From contig JAUGWO010000092.1 of assembly GCA_049724395.1 (NCBI GenBank), positions 1 through 64,000 on the forward strand: a stretch of DNA of 64,000 nucleotides, read 5' to 3'. This DNA is from Spongospora subterranea f. sp. subterranea. Taxonomy: Eukaryota > Endomyxa: Phytomyxea > Phytomyxea > Plasmodiophorida. The stretch's first letter is position 1; the number at the start of each line of letters is the position of its first letter. The notes under the pieces were generated by a model. That model made no database searches and was not told where the DNA came from. It saw nothing but the letters and a program-made list of their open reading frames with translations. The position numbers and the translations under genes are program-made. This document shows positions 48,564 through 58,812 of the stretch, piece after piece.

Positions 48564-49961
48564 TCATCGTTTATTGTGCTGGAATAGACTGGGGATGAAC
48601 CGGCGTCGTCGCGCGTCGACCTGAGCACAGTGCTGACGGGCGATCTCAGAGATGTCCTTGGACAGCGGGACGATATACGACGAATCCAGTTGTTTCGCCT
48701 TCACGTATGCCGACGCCAAACCCATGACGGAATCCCCATCTCTAACCACGATCCGGTCCTGATTCGCTGTTTTCCCACCTGGCCCTGAACGGACCACGAT
48801 CACCAGCTCCGGCTGGACGAATCGGTTCAACCGGGAACAACGCCGGGTCAACGCGATCGTGGTCGTTTGACGGCGTTGGGGCCGTTGTAGTAGTCGGTGA
48901 ACCCACGCGCGATGAAGTTCTGGCGTCGGCGCCCGCAACCGAATCACGCCGTCGTGATCCGCTGACGTGAAACAGATGAGATCGGGTTGGGATTGGTCGT
49001 CGATCACGCCGAGACCGGTTTTCGCCAACCGACAGACGAACTCCCGCGACTGTTTCGAACAGATCAGGAAGTGGTTCGTGAGCGATAATATCACGATATC
49101 GGTGGTGATGGCGGTTCCGGCTGCATCGTTGGTCACCATCTGACATTCCCTGCAACTGCCCAGTTTCCCTTGGAGTTCATCCAGAACCGTCTCGGGCAGA
49201 TTTCTGATCGACAACTTGACCATAATGAGACGAAGCCGTTGACGAACGGATTCAAGTGTCGGGTTTTGTTTGAGTTCCCATTCCAGAGCGTTTAGTTGAT
49301 TTCGCGTGCGAGCGGCGCTGCGGCGGATATCGGAACCTCGGGGGAGATGGCGACGGATCGCGGCGATACGCCGAGCGAGTTCACCGAGGACGTCGACCGG
49401 CAACAACAGCGCCGTTATCGGGTCGAGACGCGCTGTCGTGTTCAACCAGTTCCGACGTTGGGTTCGGGTCCACGACCAGGGCGCAGCTGTGTCGCCATCT
49501 GGCGACATGATCCGCCTGAATTCGTCGTCCGCAACGTGTTGCTCGATCGCGCGGAGGACGGCGGGGAGATCGTCCACGACCCACGCTCGGCTACAGCGAA
49601 TCAGATCGGGACCGTATTCGGATAACAGCGTCAGAACCGAGGCGGAATCGCCATTGAATCCGGCCGGATCGGACCCGTTCAGCACATCCTGAACCTGACG
49701 ACACAGATGTCCATGAACGGCGATCAGGTCGGTAAATCCTGAGAGGTTCGCGGCGCCCGGTTTGGTTCTCGGAGAATATCTGACAATCGGTTTGATGACG
49801 ATGGATAACGCCTGCGAAAGGTGATGAGAACAGGCCAGTTCCGACAACAGAAGGCGTTGTAGCGCCAACGACCCGGCGTTCATGGGCCGATTCTCCCGAT
49901 ATCGAGTGATTAATATCTGCACAGTCCGGTCAACGCTGGTTCCATCGTTGGGTGGCAACAT
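48564..49961 (-). CDS. RhoGEF with DH and PH domains
   Basis: Probably a guanine-nucleotide exchange factor for a Rho/Rac GTPase. One exon of about 465 residues. Residues 5-240 are helical, as a DH domain: VQILITRYRENRPMNAGSLA and LLSELACSHHLSQALS at the start, and LDPITALLLPVDVLGELARR near 180, where DH domains have the LIkPvQRipRYpLLL helix. Here the match is only in pattern. Residues 270-370 are the adjoining PH domain: IVILSLTNHFLICSKQSREF, LICFTSADHDGVIRLRAPT and ELHRAWVHRLLQR, with the invariant C-terminal Trp. The last 90 residues (VIVVRSGPGGKT onward) may bind another partner, ending in a basic RRRRFIPSLFQHNKR. The start codon is 14 bp from that of a divergent gene. Confidence 0.6.
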   Translation of the reverse strand: MLPPNDGTSVDRTVQILITRYRENRPMNAGSLALQRLLLSELACSHHLSQALSIVIKPIVRYSPRTKPGAANLSGFTDLIAVHGHLCRQVQDVLNGSDPAGFNGDSASVLTLLSEYGPDLIRCSRAWVVDDLPAVLRAIEQHVADDEFRRIMSPDGDTAAPWSWTRTQRRNWLNTTARLDPITALLLPVDVLGELARRIAAIRRHLPRGSDIRRSAARTRNQLNALEWELKQNPTLESVRQRLRLIMVKLSIRNLPETVLDELQGKLGSCRECQMVTNDAAGTAITTDIVILSLTNHFLICSKQSREFVCRLAKTGLGVIDDQSQPDLICFTSADHDGVIRLRAPTPELHRAWVHRLLQRPQRRQTTTIALTRRCSRLNRFVQPELVIVVRSGPGGKTANQDRIVVRDGDSVMGLASAYVKAKQLDSSYIVPLSKDISEIARQHCAQVDARRRRFIPSLFQHNKR

Positions 49962-49975
49962 GGGCACGCGTTCAG

Positions 49976-50983
49976 ATGAGCGTCAGACGACCGTTATCGG
50001 CGGGGCCCATATCGCCCCTCCAACGAATGTCGTCCCAGGAATCGTCGGTCGACAGCGACGATTTTATATGGGACGAGGTGACGACGGCGACGATCGATGG
50101 CGATGGGAACACCGGACGGTTCGAGAAGGACATGGTGTCGAGACTGCTGTTCTCGACCGAGGAATCCAGCACGGAGACGTCGTATCTGGAGCAGAACGAC
50201 GACGAGCGATCGGTCTATTCGGATTCGGGAACGATGGAGAGGCAATTCATCAAGACGCCGTTGGGGTACGGGGCGAAACTGAATTCCAGTCGAAGCCAAA
50301 GCGCAGACTATCGTGATCTGTACGAGAAGGCACAGGACGTCGAGGACGTGACGATGGCGCAAACGGCCAGCTCAACGGGGGTACAAATCATCACCGTTCA
50401 GGCTGAAGAACCGGAACAGGATCCGGACGACGTCAAGTACGATTTCGATGGTGGCGATCGGGGGCGCCATGAATCTCGGCCCGTTCCCGATATTTTATCG
50501 CCGGACCCGATCGTATCTGAACTCGAACCCGACCCCGACACGAGCGGTGATAGCGCCATGGTTGGGGATCCGATGGGCGCAACGACCGAGGCTGCCGTCG
50601 AGATCGACGACCGCAAACCCGGCGAATGCAACGACGACGGCAAGGGACGCGCTCGACGTCGGAAGCGGATATTCACGTCGCCACCGTGGCGTCCTGGCGA
50701 TAACATCCCGTTGACCGGCGTCCGAAGCTGTAGTCCAAGGCGACAGCACCATTATCATTCATGTGGCGATTGTGTTCATGGCGCGTTCTATCACTATCCC
50801 CGGCGACAGATCGAGCAGTGCCTGTTGGCGGCGGTCGAAGGTGGCGTCGGGGTCGACGACCTGATGCAGTTCCTGAAAGGCGATCCCGGGGGGAAGACGA
50901 TCGAGGAGCTGGCAAGGACCATGATGCAGTTGAAGAAACCGACCAAGACCAAGGAGAGAACAGTGACAACCTCGTGCGTGTAA
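49976..50983 (+). CDS. Acidic, Ser-rich unknown protein with His/Cys patch and conserved-looking C-terminus
   Basis: About 335 residues from the ATG at 49976. The first 230 are disordered and acidic (SSQESSVDSDDFIWDE, DDDVKYDFDGGD-type runs, EPDPDTSGDS), like a phosphorylated scaffold. A basic RRRKRIF follows, then HHYHSCGDCVHGAFYHY near 265, which may hold a metal. The C-terminal 70 residues look folded: RRQIEQCLLAAVEGGVGVDD, then LMQFLKGDPGGKTIEELAR. No family recognised. It shares a head-to-head promoter with the RhoGEF gene, so a role in the same signalling path is possible (inference). It has the high GC and Asp/Glu/Arg codon bias of that neighbourhood. Confidence 0.55.
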   Translation: MSVRRPLSAGPISPLQRMSSQESSVDSDDFIWDEVTTATIDGDGNTGRFEKDMVSRLLFSTEESSTETSYLEQNDDERSVYSDSGTMERQFIKTPLGYGAKLNSSRSQSADYRDLYEKAQDVEDVTMAQTASSTGVQIITVQAEEPEQDPDDVKYDFDGGDRGRHESRPVPDILSPDPIVSELEPDPDTSGDSAMVGDPMGATTEAAVEIDDRKPGECNDDGKGRARRRKRIFTSPPWRPGDNIPLTGVRSCSPRRQHHYHSCGDCVHGAFYHYPRRQIEQCLLAAVEGGVGVDDLMQFLKGDPGGKTIEELARTMMQLKKPTKTKERTVTTSCV

Positions 50984-51127
50984 TACATAGATTAGATAAT
51001 TATATGAGAGATGAATGGGAAGAACGGTGGCGATAAACCAGATACGATAGAGCGGGGAAAGGGGGGGCGGGAGGAGCGGAGGAACATTGAGGACAATTGA
51101 TGACCCGTGATGGATCATGGCCAGCGA

Positions 51128-52132
51128 TCATCTCTTCTTGTACAGGCACGGTTTCAGCACGAGATTGGCCTGAGTCAACCCCGGGATCGCCTGGGCCGAT
51201 CTGCACACTTTCACGAGCGTGAACGCGACGAACATGACATTGGTCTTATCCTACGAGGCCAATAACGGGCGTTGACAGAGTAGTTGAGAATTCGCGAAAA
51301 ACCGATTTACCATATCCTGTGATTTGAACCCGAACGAGCAGATCATTTTGACGAAACCGTCAATATTTGGGATTCGGCTGCGAACTTCCACGATCTTGAG
51401 AATTCCCCCGTTGGTCAGAACACGATTGGCCTCGCGAATAAAATCGGGCCAGTTGGTGCCCATCAGCGATAGACAGAATATGGCCAGTTTGATGGAGTGA
51501 TCGGCCAAGGGCACATTGGCGATATCGCACGCGATCACACGCTCATCTTGCGCCACGAGATCGAACGAATACACCTTGTTGGGAACCGATTTGGCCAGTT
51601 TCGCCTCGCCACAACCGAAATCCGCGATGACGATCGATTGCGAATGGCGACGAACGTAGGATATGAGAAAATCGACAGGATTGACAGGCCATTTGGATAC
51701 TTGAGCTTGGAAACCCTGGTGATAAACGGTGAAGTTATCCGGGTGTTTTCGAAACAGGTCGAGGCTGTCTTGACTGGTCGATGTGTAGAGCGTCTCGTTC
51801 AGGAAACGGAACTTGGAACCGTTGAGATGAGCTGATCGCGCTTTCAGGCGACTCTGTGGCGATGTACCTGCCGCTGTAGACAAACATGAATGTCTTAGTG
51901 AGATAGATTTCGGGGGTGATGATCAACCGCTATCACCCTTGTTTGATGTCAGTTTAACAGGGCGTTGGGTCAATGGCTGAGCCATTGACCGATCATTCTT
52001 CCGTTGATTACGCAGCTTCAATCGTTTAGCGTCATTGGACATCTGCGACGGTCCCGCTTCATTGCGCTTCATCTGTGTTGATCGTTTCGTAAAAAATGTC
52101 GCCTGTACGGCGACCTGGGCAGATCCAATCAT
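51128..52132 (-). CDS. RRP8: Nucleolar rRNA methyltransferase RRP8
   Basis: An S-adenosylmethionine enzyme that methylates adenine N1 in large-subunit rRNA in the nucleolus. The first exon (52132 down) is Lys/Arg-rich. It splices over about 50 nt into the catalytic exon: KFRFLNETLYTS, YHQGFQAQVSKWPVNPVDFL, IVIADFGCGEAKLA (SAM loop), VYSFDLVAQDERVIACDIAN, FCLSLMGTNWPDFIREANRV and LKIVEVRSR, all close to the family. A further intron of about 60 nt (near 51310-51250) replaces the open-frame tail and joins SQDM to DKTNVMFVAFTLVKV; the protein ends LVLKPCLYKKR, the usual LKLKPCLYKrR. Length about 300 residues. The frame conservation around both splices makes the model firm. Confidence 0.94.
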
Positions 52133-52254
52133 GTCCAGTCCGTCACGGACTTCACCCGGACCCCGTAGTCATAGATACAGTGCGTGCCGTCCAACGGTGT
52201 GGGGGGTACAGTGTACCAGTGTCAAAGAGATGTCAAGTTGACACACAGAACTTT

Positions 52255-52397
52255 GGACCAGAATTATCTGAAGGCAGGTGAAGAGTTCCATGAGTACGTG
52301 TTAGCCCTATTGGTTCCTCCGCGGGCCACTGAAAACAAGCAAGAGGGCTAACAAGTACACATGGAACTCTTGACCTGCATTCCGATCATTCTGGACC
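52255..52397. repeat. Imperfect inverted repeat, 57-bp arms, 29-bp loop
   Basis: 52255-52311 and 52341-52397 are reverse complements at about 49 of 57 positions, sharing CATGGAACTCTT and AGGGCTAACA. It lies about 120 bp upstream of the RRP8 start codon. It could fold into a long hairpin in RNA, or be a decayed small inverted-repeat element. Confidence 0.8.
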
Positions 52398-52511
52398 GAG
52401 TCTTCCTGTCTGAACAGCATTCGGTGGAACGATTGCCGTTCCTTTCAGAGCCTTGGTCAAGTGTGAAATCTGAGATCGCCCCCGCACAAGCTGTTGAGTT
52501 TGCGATGAGCT

Positions 52512-53100
52512 CTAGCTCGATACATCACATCCTGACCAGCAACTTAGCGTGTCCGAAAGTGCAATGTTTCGTCTAAACTCAAAGTACAAGCGGATGTCAG
52601 CGTCCCCCCCATATTGAACATGATACAGTCCGATGCCTTTGTCGTGGCCGCCGAGTTCATCTGTCAGAAGTCCAAAGGCGCCTGCGGCATCGCGTTCGGT
52701 GTCTTCCATGAACTTCTCCTGATTCTTGTCGCAATAAGTCTGAACTATCCGGTTCAGCTGTGTTGGCGTCATTCAGCCCGCTACAATTGTTGTTCGGCCG
52801 AGTCAACAGCCGCGCCGCCATCAGTGATTGTTGTTCAGCAATCACACCTGCCACGCTTCCAACACTTCAAGTTGCGGGTTGCGAGGGCTCGTTCAAGTTC
52901 AGATCATGACCAGCGCGCCCTGTTCGGGTACAATGGAACCTTGGGACCGACTGAGACCCGATGGATATTGATCTTCGTCGGTGAGGTGATGCCATTCTTC
53001 CAGTTCCAAGGCAGAATTGTCGGCATTGCACATTTTCGTAGATCACCACCACAACGTCTCTGGCCCCCGTTCAGGTCAATGACATCTCAAAGGGTAAACA
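52512..53100 (-). CDS. Possible unknown gene, exons only partly resolved
   Basis: The minus strand has two protein-like stretches. The upstream one (about 53020-52910) reads MCNADNSALELEEWHHLTDE followed by DQYPSGLSRSQGSIVPEQGA. The downstream one (52772-52512) reads TQLNRIVQTYCDKNQEKF, then DAAGAFGLLTDELGGHDKGI and GLYHVQYGGDADIRLYFEFR. Charge and aromatic patterns are typical of coding sequence, but I recognise no family and the splice between them is not determined. The plus-strand frame across the same stretch is a shadow. Sequence to 53880 holds further short frames without support. Confidence 0.3.
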
Positions 53101-53910
53101 TTCTCGAACCTGTGCACTGCGGAAACACTTTCTGGATCACAAATACGTTCAAATGATGAGCGGGAGCCAATTTTATGCTGAATTGCGGCAACGTTTGTTG
53201 AACGAGGGGAATACGTTGACAAACTCATGCAGTTGATCAAGTGCTGCGATTGATAACCAGTGACTGGATTCATTTGATCACGCTCCGTTTGGACAATCAT
53301 CATCGGATCACACGATATCGTATGAACAATTCATGTTGGAGCAGATCGCGCTCTACACGGGTCGTTTACTGCCAACACGCTTTTCTGGCGCCGCTACTCA
53401 TAGAGGAACACTTCACCAACACCGCCGGCAAGTTCTAAAAAGACGGTTTCGAATGGGCTCTATCGAACGGTTCGCTTGGCAATACAGCATGGTTGGGCTC
53501 CCAGGTCTGATGCGTCGATGTCGCGGCGGAATGCTCTGATTAGTTCATCCTTTCACACGTTGGAGCTTTGATCGCGAGTTGCAATTCGACCAGCGTTGGT
53601 CATACATTCCCGTTTTACATACTGTGGACCCAACATTTCTTCCTGGTCACTTTCCCATTGCGCCAATCTATTGCAATACACAACAAGCGCCGTCGTCGTC
53701 CACCTTTGTCACAATCAGTCTCGTTCTCGTTTGTTTCCCCCTTTGTCTTTTTCCTCAGGTCACGCTGTACTGAAGTTATTGGCAGATCGCAACACAGCAC
53801 AGCTGCACCGGGTCGGCAGGATTGGTCGTGTGTAGTTGTGCCCGAGTCGTCGCACGATCAAAATTACGGTTTTATTGACTGATTGGATGCAATGACCCAA
53901 CACCCGACAG
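53101..53910. other. Spacer with weak coding-like fragments
   Basis: Plus-strand fragments near 53380-53530 could be remnants of coding sequence, but the frame breaks repeatedly. Nothing assigned. The IFT74 stop lies at 53911. Confidence 0.3.
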
Positions 53911-56224
53911 TCAGGTTAATTGCTTGCCAACCACCACCGAATTCACTTGCTGGATCAGACTGATCACTTGATCGCGAATAGGCTGGAAGTCGCTCTCCCG
54001 TTTTCTGGATGCGATATCTACGTGGGCGATGGTGAACATGAGGAAAACGAAAACGACAATCAATCAGTCCCGATGAACAACGTACGAGTCTCTAGTGAAT
54101 AAGCGGTTTGAGCATATGTTCTCAATTTGGCTTCCAACGTCTCTAAGCGCTTCCAATCGTCATCTACAAGTATCTAATCCCCATCAAATCAGAGCACTTT
54201 CACCAGGTACATTCGTCCAAAGATTTCACCTTCTTCCTTGATTCATAGTGTTTGCTCAGGCTCTGTACCTGCATCTGAATCGCCGCCCTTTTATGCTTGA
54301 CGGTTGCCAGTTCCTGCTGCAGCATCTGACAACGACCAACGCGTGTGTTGACAAACGAAATCGCGACGATCGTGGTTCACGAGCGGTTACCAGTTTATTC
54401 TGCGTCTCCCGCTCTTTCAGGCCCTCAATATCGGTTAGAACCGCCATCTCCCGCTGCATCTGCTCGGCTCTCGTATCGAGGCTGACCAGTTCGTCCCTGA
54501 TTTTATCGGCCAGATGGTTCACCTGCTCCAGCTCCGCTTTGCGTTTGTCCAGTTCTGAGATCAGCACAGACAACACACCAGATCAGCCCAACGCGTCGTG
54601 TCCGATCGCGCTGTCAACAAAAAACAACCTCGTTTGACTCGTTCCAACGTGACTTGCGACGCGTCGAGCTCTTTCGACTTGAACGACAGGTCGTTCTCCA
54701 TGGCCGACACCTGATTGGTTGTCGGCAGATTGTCCTTCTTGATGATCCCCTCGCTGATGTGCTCCATCAGCGCCACGATCCTGGTCTGGATCGCCTTCTT
54801 CTGGTCGGCGTCCTTGTGGCGTGTGCTCTCGAACCGGTCGATGAACTCCTGCATCGCCTTGTCCCTCTGGTACAGCGCCTCGTACTTCTTGGTGACGTCC
54901 TCGAACTCCTTCATGTTCTCCTTGTGCGTCTCGCGCTCCTGGATCGCCAGCTGAACCTGTTCGATGGCCAGCTCGAGGTCGCGCAGGCGCTCGTCCGTCG
55001 CCTTGATGATGACCGCATCCTCCTTCGCTTTCGATTGCAATCGTTCCCGCATCTGGTCAATGGTCAGATTCGCATCGCATTCTTCTCGCAGCTCATTCCT
55101 CTGTTCTTCCAATTTCTCAAATTCCTGTAATTGAGCGAGTCCCTTGAAATGAGTGCGAAACTCGTCCTTTCGCAGCAGAATCTCCTGCTCCTTTAGTTGG
55201 TTTTCGAACCCGGAAAGAACGCCGTCTTTCTTGAGAATATCACTGGACAGGTCGTCGCATTCCCCTTTCAACGATGTGTATTCGTTGTTCACGTCTCCAT
55301 GAATCTGGCTCATGCACGACTCCTCATCCGCTATCGCAACCGCAATCTCCTCTTCCAGCTTAGATCGTTGTTGATCTTGGGACGTTCGACTATATGGGCG
55401 GTCCATCAATCCCAGGACAAATCGTCAATAAACGGCGGGGACTCACCTGCTGAAAAGCTCGTCGATCTGCTGCTTCTGCTGTTCATTCTGCGATTCAACG
55501 CGCTTGACACGGTCCAATAGATCTCGTAAATCCGCCCCCGTTCTCACTTTATCATGTGCCAGATTGTAATCAGCGAGCTGCCCTTCTAGCGAATGGATCA
55601 CGCTCGTCGTGTCCTCGAACTTCTTCTGCAGATGGGCGATCGCGCTTTGATCCTGCGTCTTCAGCTGGACCTCGTCCTGGAGTTTGGCGATCTCCTCGGT
55701 CACCTCCGTGATCTTGTTGCGAAGTTCGGCAATGAAGAACGACCCGTCTGCGAACTGTCGGCCCTGGCCCGGTGTCGCCGTCCTCATTCCCGTCATTCCA
55801 TGTTGTGTCACCGGTCGGAAATCGACCTGTAGATTGACGTTGGACGGGTGTCCACCTGAGTAAAACGACCCGAGATCAGGGCGGCTGCATCGCCGGGGCC
55901 GGGAATACCGATCCATTTCATACCTGTGGCCGATGGATCATGCCCCGTCCCGATGCGGCGCAAGGCGGTGTTCGGGCGACGCGAGGCGGCGGCGACGGGG
56001 CCAGCACGACTGGCCGGGACTGGGCCGACGACACCGGGCACGAGGTGGGAGGCGATGATCGGGGCGCCAGCCTGGAATTGCTGCATGGGTGGGCGGTAGA
56101 GATGGGCTGGGGAGATGGCGATGATCGAACACGTTGGAGCGCGATATCTTGGCGATGGAGAAACGGGTGTTTTGGGGCCGACGACAGAGACGAAAAGACG
56201 GTTATTCTGATGATAGTCACACAT
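53911..56224 (-). CDS. IFT74: Intraflagellar transport protein IFT74
   Basis: Core IFT-B subunit that pairs with IFT81 to carry tubulin into the flagellum. The N-terminal exon (56224 down) is Pro/Ala/Arg-rich, the basic disordered region that binds tubulin tails in the family. An intron ends in CTACAG, giving VDFRPVTQHGMTGMRTATPG, near-identical to the family's RPVTQqGLtGMKTgt. Coiled coil follows: GQLADYNLAHDKV, QRDKAMQEFIDRFESTRHKD, KKAIQTRIVALMEHISEGI and MENDLSFKSKELDASQVTLE, all in family order. Small terminal exons give DDWKRLETLEAKLRTYAQTA and finally ESDFQPIRDQVISLIQQVNS, ending VVVGKQLT, matching the family's ESDYqPik.nv C-terminus. About 600 residues. The presence of this gene shows that the organism builds flagella. 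Confidence 0.92.
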
Positions 56225-56335
56225 GGGGGAGGAATTTGCAGATTAGGGAAACGGTCAGGACATGAAACTGGAAAGGGGGAGGTCGTTTGAGGTTCATTTG
56301 TCGCAGACTGTTTCGTTGAATGTTTATGAGCTATA

Positions 56336-57035
56336 TTATTCCTCTTTGGAGAAGATGACCATGATGGCCATACACCCGAGCACGACGTATTTCAGTAAGG
56401 GGTAGTCGCTGAACATGATCGTTGGGAATCCAACATAGGGACACCATCTGGAGAGACAGGTCAATGATCGATCCCGTTTATCCTCGAGACAATGATGGAC
56501 TGACGCTTTAGCTCGGCCGATGATATCGGCGGGATCTAGCCAGAACTGACCGCGATTGTATAGTCCACGATCATCGACACGGTTGTTATCTCCTTTGGTT
56601 AATAATCGAGGAGGGCCATCCTTGGGATCGGATGGATAATGGACCTCCAGAACGCGATGAACAATCGGAATATCTCGCCCCTTGATTTTGAATCTGTTTT
56701 AACAAAACTCGATAAAGACGAAAGGAAATGGTGTGATGGGATAGAAACTTACACGACAATGTCACCGATTTCAATTGGATCGGAAGATAGTGTCAGGAGC
56801 AGAATATCGCCACGATAAAATGCCGGTTCCATACTCCCAGATAATACGACAACTACTGGACTTTCACTATTGGTGACCAGAACCAATCCTTTCCAGATCA
56901 CTAATGCAGTGCTTACGATCATGCCTAGATTGATGATCTGCTGGATAATCTATAGAACACGGTTGGTTCTATAAACAAGGAAGAATGGATGCTTACTAAC
57001 ATTGCGCTTATTTGTTTTATACTGGTGTTTGGCAT
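56336..57035 (-). CDS. SEC11: Signal peptidase complex catalytic subunit SEC11
   Basis: Cleaves signal peptides in the ER membrane. Three exons: [13 protein letters not shown], an intron starting GTAAGC, then [20 protein letters not shown] with one membrane helix, then [20 protein letters not shown] with the nucleophile Ser52. A second intron of about 60 nt follows GDIVV; then [20 protein letters not shown] with His91 and [20 protein letters not shown] with the acidic residue, the Ser-His-Asp arrangement of eukaryotic Sec11. A C-terminal hydrophobic stretch ([14 protein letters not shown]) closes the protein at about 197 residues. No gene for the other subunits is nearby. The 5' side faces a tandem-repeat block. 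Confidence 0.95.
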
Positions 57036-57129
57036 GATGGAGCCAGGACACAACGCCGTCCATGATCCGATATTCGTAATGGCGATGTGACAAATGAGAG
57101 TGGTCCGACACCCCCTAATTAACACCTGA

Positions 57130-57560
57130 CGGGTTGACATCACGCGGTTGGCTCGGTTGAGGAAAGATCTCATCGGGGTTGACTGGTTGATGCTCGGTTG
57201 AGGATAGTTCTCATCGGAGTTGACTGGTTGATGCTCGGTTGAGGAGACTGGTTGATGTCCTCATCGAGGTTGACTGGTTGATTACCTTGGTTGAGGAGAG
57301 TCCTCATCGAGGTTGACTGGTTGATTACCTTGGTTGAGGAGAGTCCTCATCGAGGTTGACTGGTTGATTTGCTCGGTTGAGGAGAGTCCTCATAGAGGTT
57401 GACTGGTTGATTACCTTGGTTGAGGAGAGGTCATGTTACCAGGTTGACTTCAATGGTTGGCTCGGTTGACGAATGTTCTCATCGGGGTTGACCGGTTTAG
57501 CTTGGTTGAGGGTCAATGGTTGGTTCGGTTGAAGAAATTTTTCACAGCACGAGATAGGTT
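57130..57560 (+). repeat. Degenerate tandem repeat, about 50-57-bp unit, 7-8 copies
   Basis: The unit is roughly CGAGGTTGACTGGTTGAT, then a short variable part, CTTGGTTGAGG, then AGAGTCCTCAT. Middle copies (57260-57420) are nearly identical, outer ones are decayed. It lies between SEC11 and the membrane protein gene, so it covers a shared upstream region. Confidence 0.85.
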
Positions 57561-57836
57561 GATTTTCTTGGTTGATGGCTGTTCTCGCAGTTGGTTGGTT
57601 GGGCGGAGCCACTGTATGGGTCATCTCATCTTGCCCATTCACGCCAAGTGTGGTTCGCGGCCTCCGAATTCGTCTGATGTGTGACAGGACACTGCAGTGT
57701 ATGCATGCATGACGTGATCCCCAGTGCAGGCATGCACTGGTACAGTGGGGCTCTGGTACAGTAACTCTCATCTCATAGTGAACCTGATAAAGGATCATCG
57801 TCTGATCAATCGTTCATTGTCTATAGAGTATTGTAT

Positions 57837-58307
57837 ATGGCGAACCAATATTATTCGAAGGAGTCTGTCAAACAGGTTCTTGAGAACGGGTACAACAAGG
57901 TAAACTTATGTGCCCAGCAACTGCTGAAAGGGAGCACATCGCGTGATGATTTACTCTTCATTGATATCTGTATATTGGGATGCGGAGGACTTGTGTCCAT
58001 ATTATTTCCCGGTTTGATATCTGGATTGTTCGGAGGGGAGTTCGCCTCTGGGACAGTTATGAGCACAGCTACCAGGAGCATTGGCGTCTATATGATCGGA
58101 ATGGCCTGTCTAATTCAATCGATATCTGCTCATCCTTCTAACCTAACTATACGGGCGATTATGGTGTTTTGGTGTTTAGCTTCATTCAACAGCTTTTACA
58201 TTATCGCATATACTCAAACGGGATCAATACTGTATTATATATGTTTGGTCATGAATGGTGCTTTAGCTGTTGCCCATTCTATTGAAGGAAAGCTGATTAA
58301 AGTCTAA
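57837..58307 (+). CDS. Unknown small membrane protein, four predicted helices
   Basis: 156 residues from the ATG at 57837, one exon. The first 40 residues are polar (ANQYYSKESVKQVLENGYNK). Four hydrophobic stretches follow: FIDICILGCGGLVSILFPGL, RSIGVYMIGMACLIQSIS, TIRAIMVFWCLASFNSFYII and ILYYICLVMNGALAVAHS. Short loops separate them, with Gly-rich segments (GLFGGEFASGT) between helices one and two. The tail is IEGKLIKV. I do not recognise the family. The arrangement recalls small TMEM-type proteins. An untranslated repeat block lies on each side. Confidence 0.65.
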   Translation: MANQYYSKESVKQVLENGYNKVNLCAQQLLKGSTSRDDLLFIDICILGCGGLVSILFPGLISGLFGGEFASGTVMSTATRSIGVYMIGMACLIQSISAHPSNLTIRAIMVFWCLASFNSFYIIAYTQTGSILYYICLVMNGALAVAHSIEGKLIKV

Positions 58308-58404
58308 TTCAGATTCCGAATACATATGTGTTCTGTCGGGTTAATCAAATGGTCTCCCTCATTTCGCATACCAATACCATATCGCTTAGCCCAACATCTT
58401 TTGC

Positions 58405-58600
58405 TAATGATCTCGAACAGGCTTTTCAATCGCAATCACCCACTTAATCGATATCTGGAGATGATCTCGAACAAACCTCTAATTCACAATCACCCCCTTA
58501 ATCGATTCTGATGATGATCTCGAACACGCCCCATGAATTAACCAATATTTGGTGATGATTTTGAACATTTGACAACCGATCACTTAACCGATATGTACTA
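58405..58600 (+). repeat. Short tandem repeat after the membrane protein gene, about 40-54-bp unit
   Basis: GATGATCTCGAACA recurs at about 58407, 58461 and 58514, and again in weaker form (GATGATTTTGAACA) near 58555, with CAATCACCC..CTTAATCGAT between the first copies. Noncoding, 3' of the membrane protein gene and 5' of CFAP299. Confidence 0.75.
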
Positions 58601-58812
58601 TCCATATCTCCCGATAGTCTTTATCCTTTTTCCAACGGCTATCCCATCTTATCTATCGATACTACCATCGTACTGTATCTGGTTTATCCCAAGATATTTT
58701 TGCCAGATGCTGTAGGATAGTATCGAGCCCGTACTTGCCCTTGGAATTGCATTGGATGTTAAATATCGTGACCATTTTGTTTCTTTTGATTGGCTAAATA
58801 GGATAAAAGGCG

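Noticed and set aside
49296-49692. Plus-strand frames inside the RhoGEF gene
   Set aside because: Arg-rich shadow frames opposite a clear DH-PH coding exon.
54654-55130. 158-codon plus-strand frame with Leu-rich sequence
   Set aside because: Exact antisense of the IFT74 coiled coil, which explains the Leu-rich pattern.
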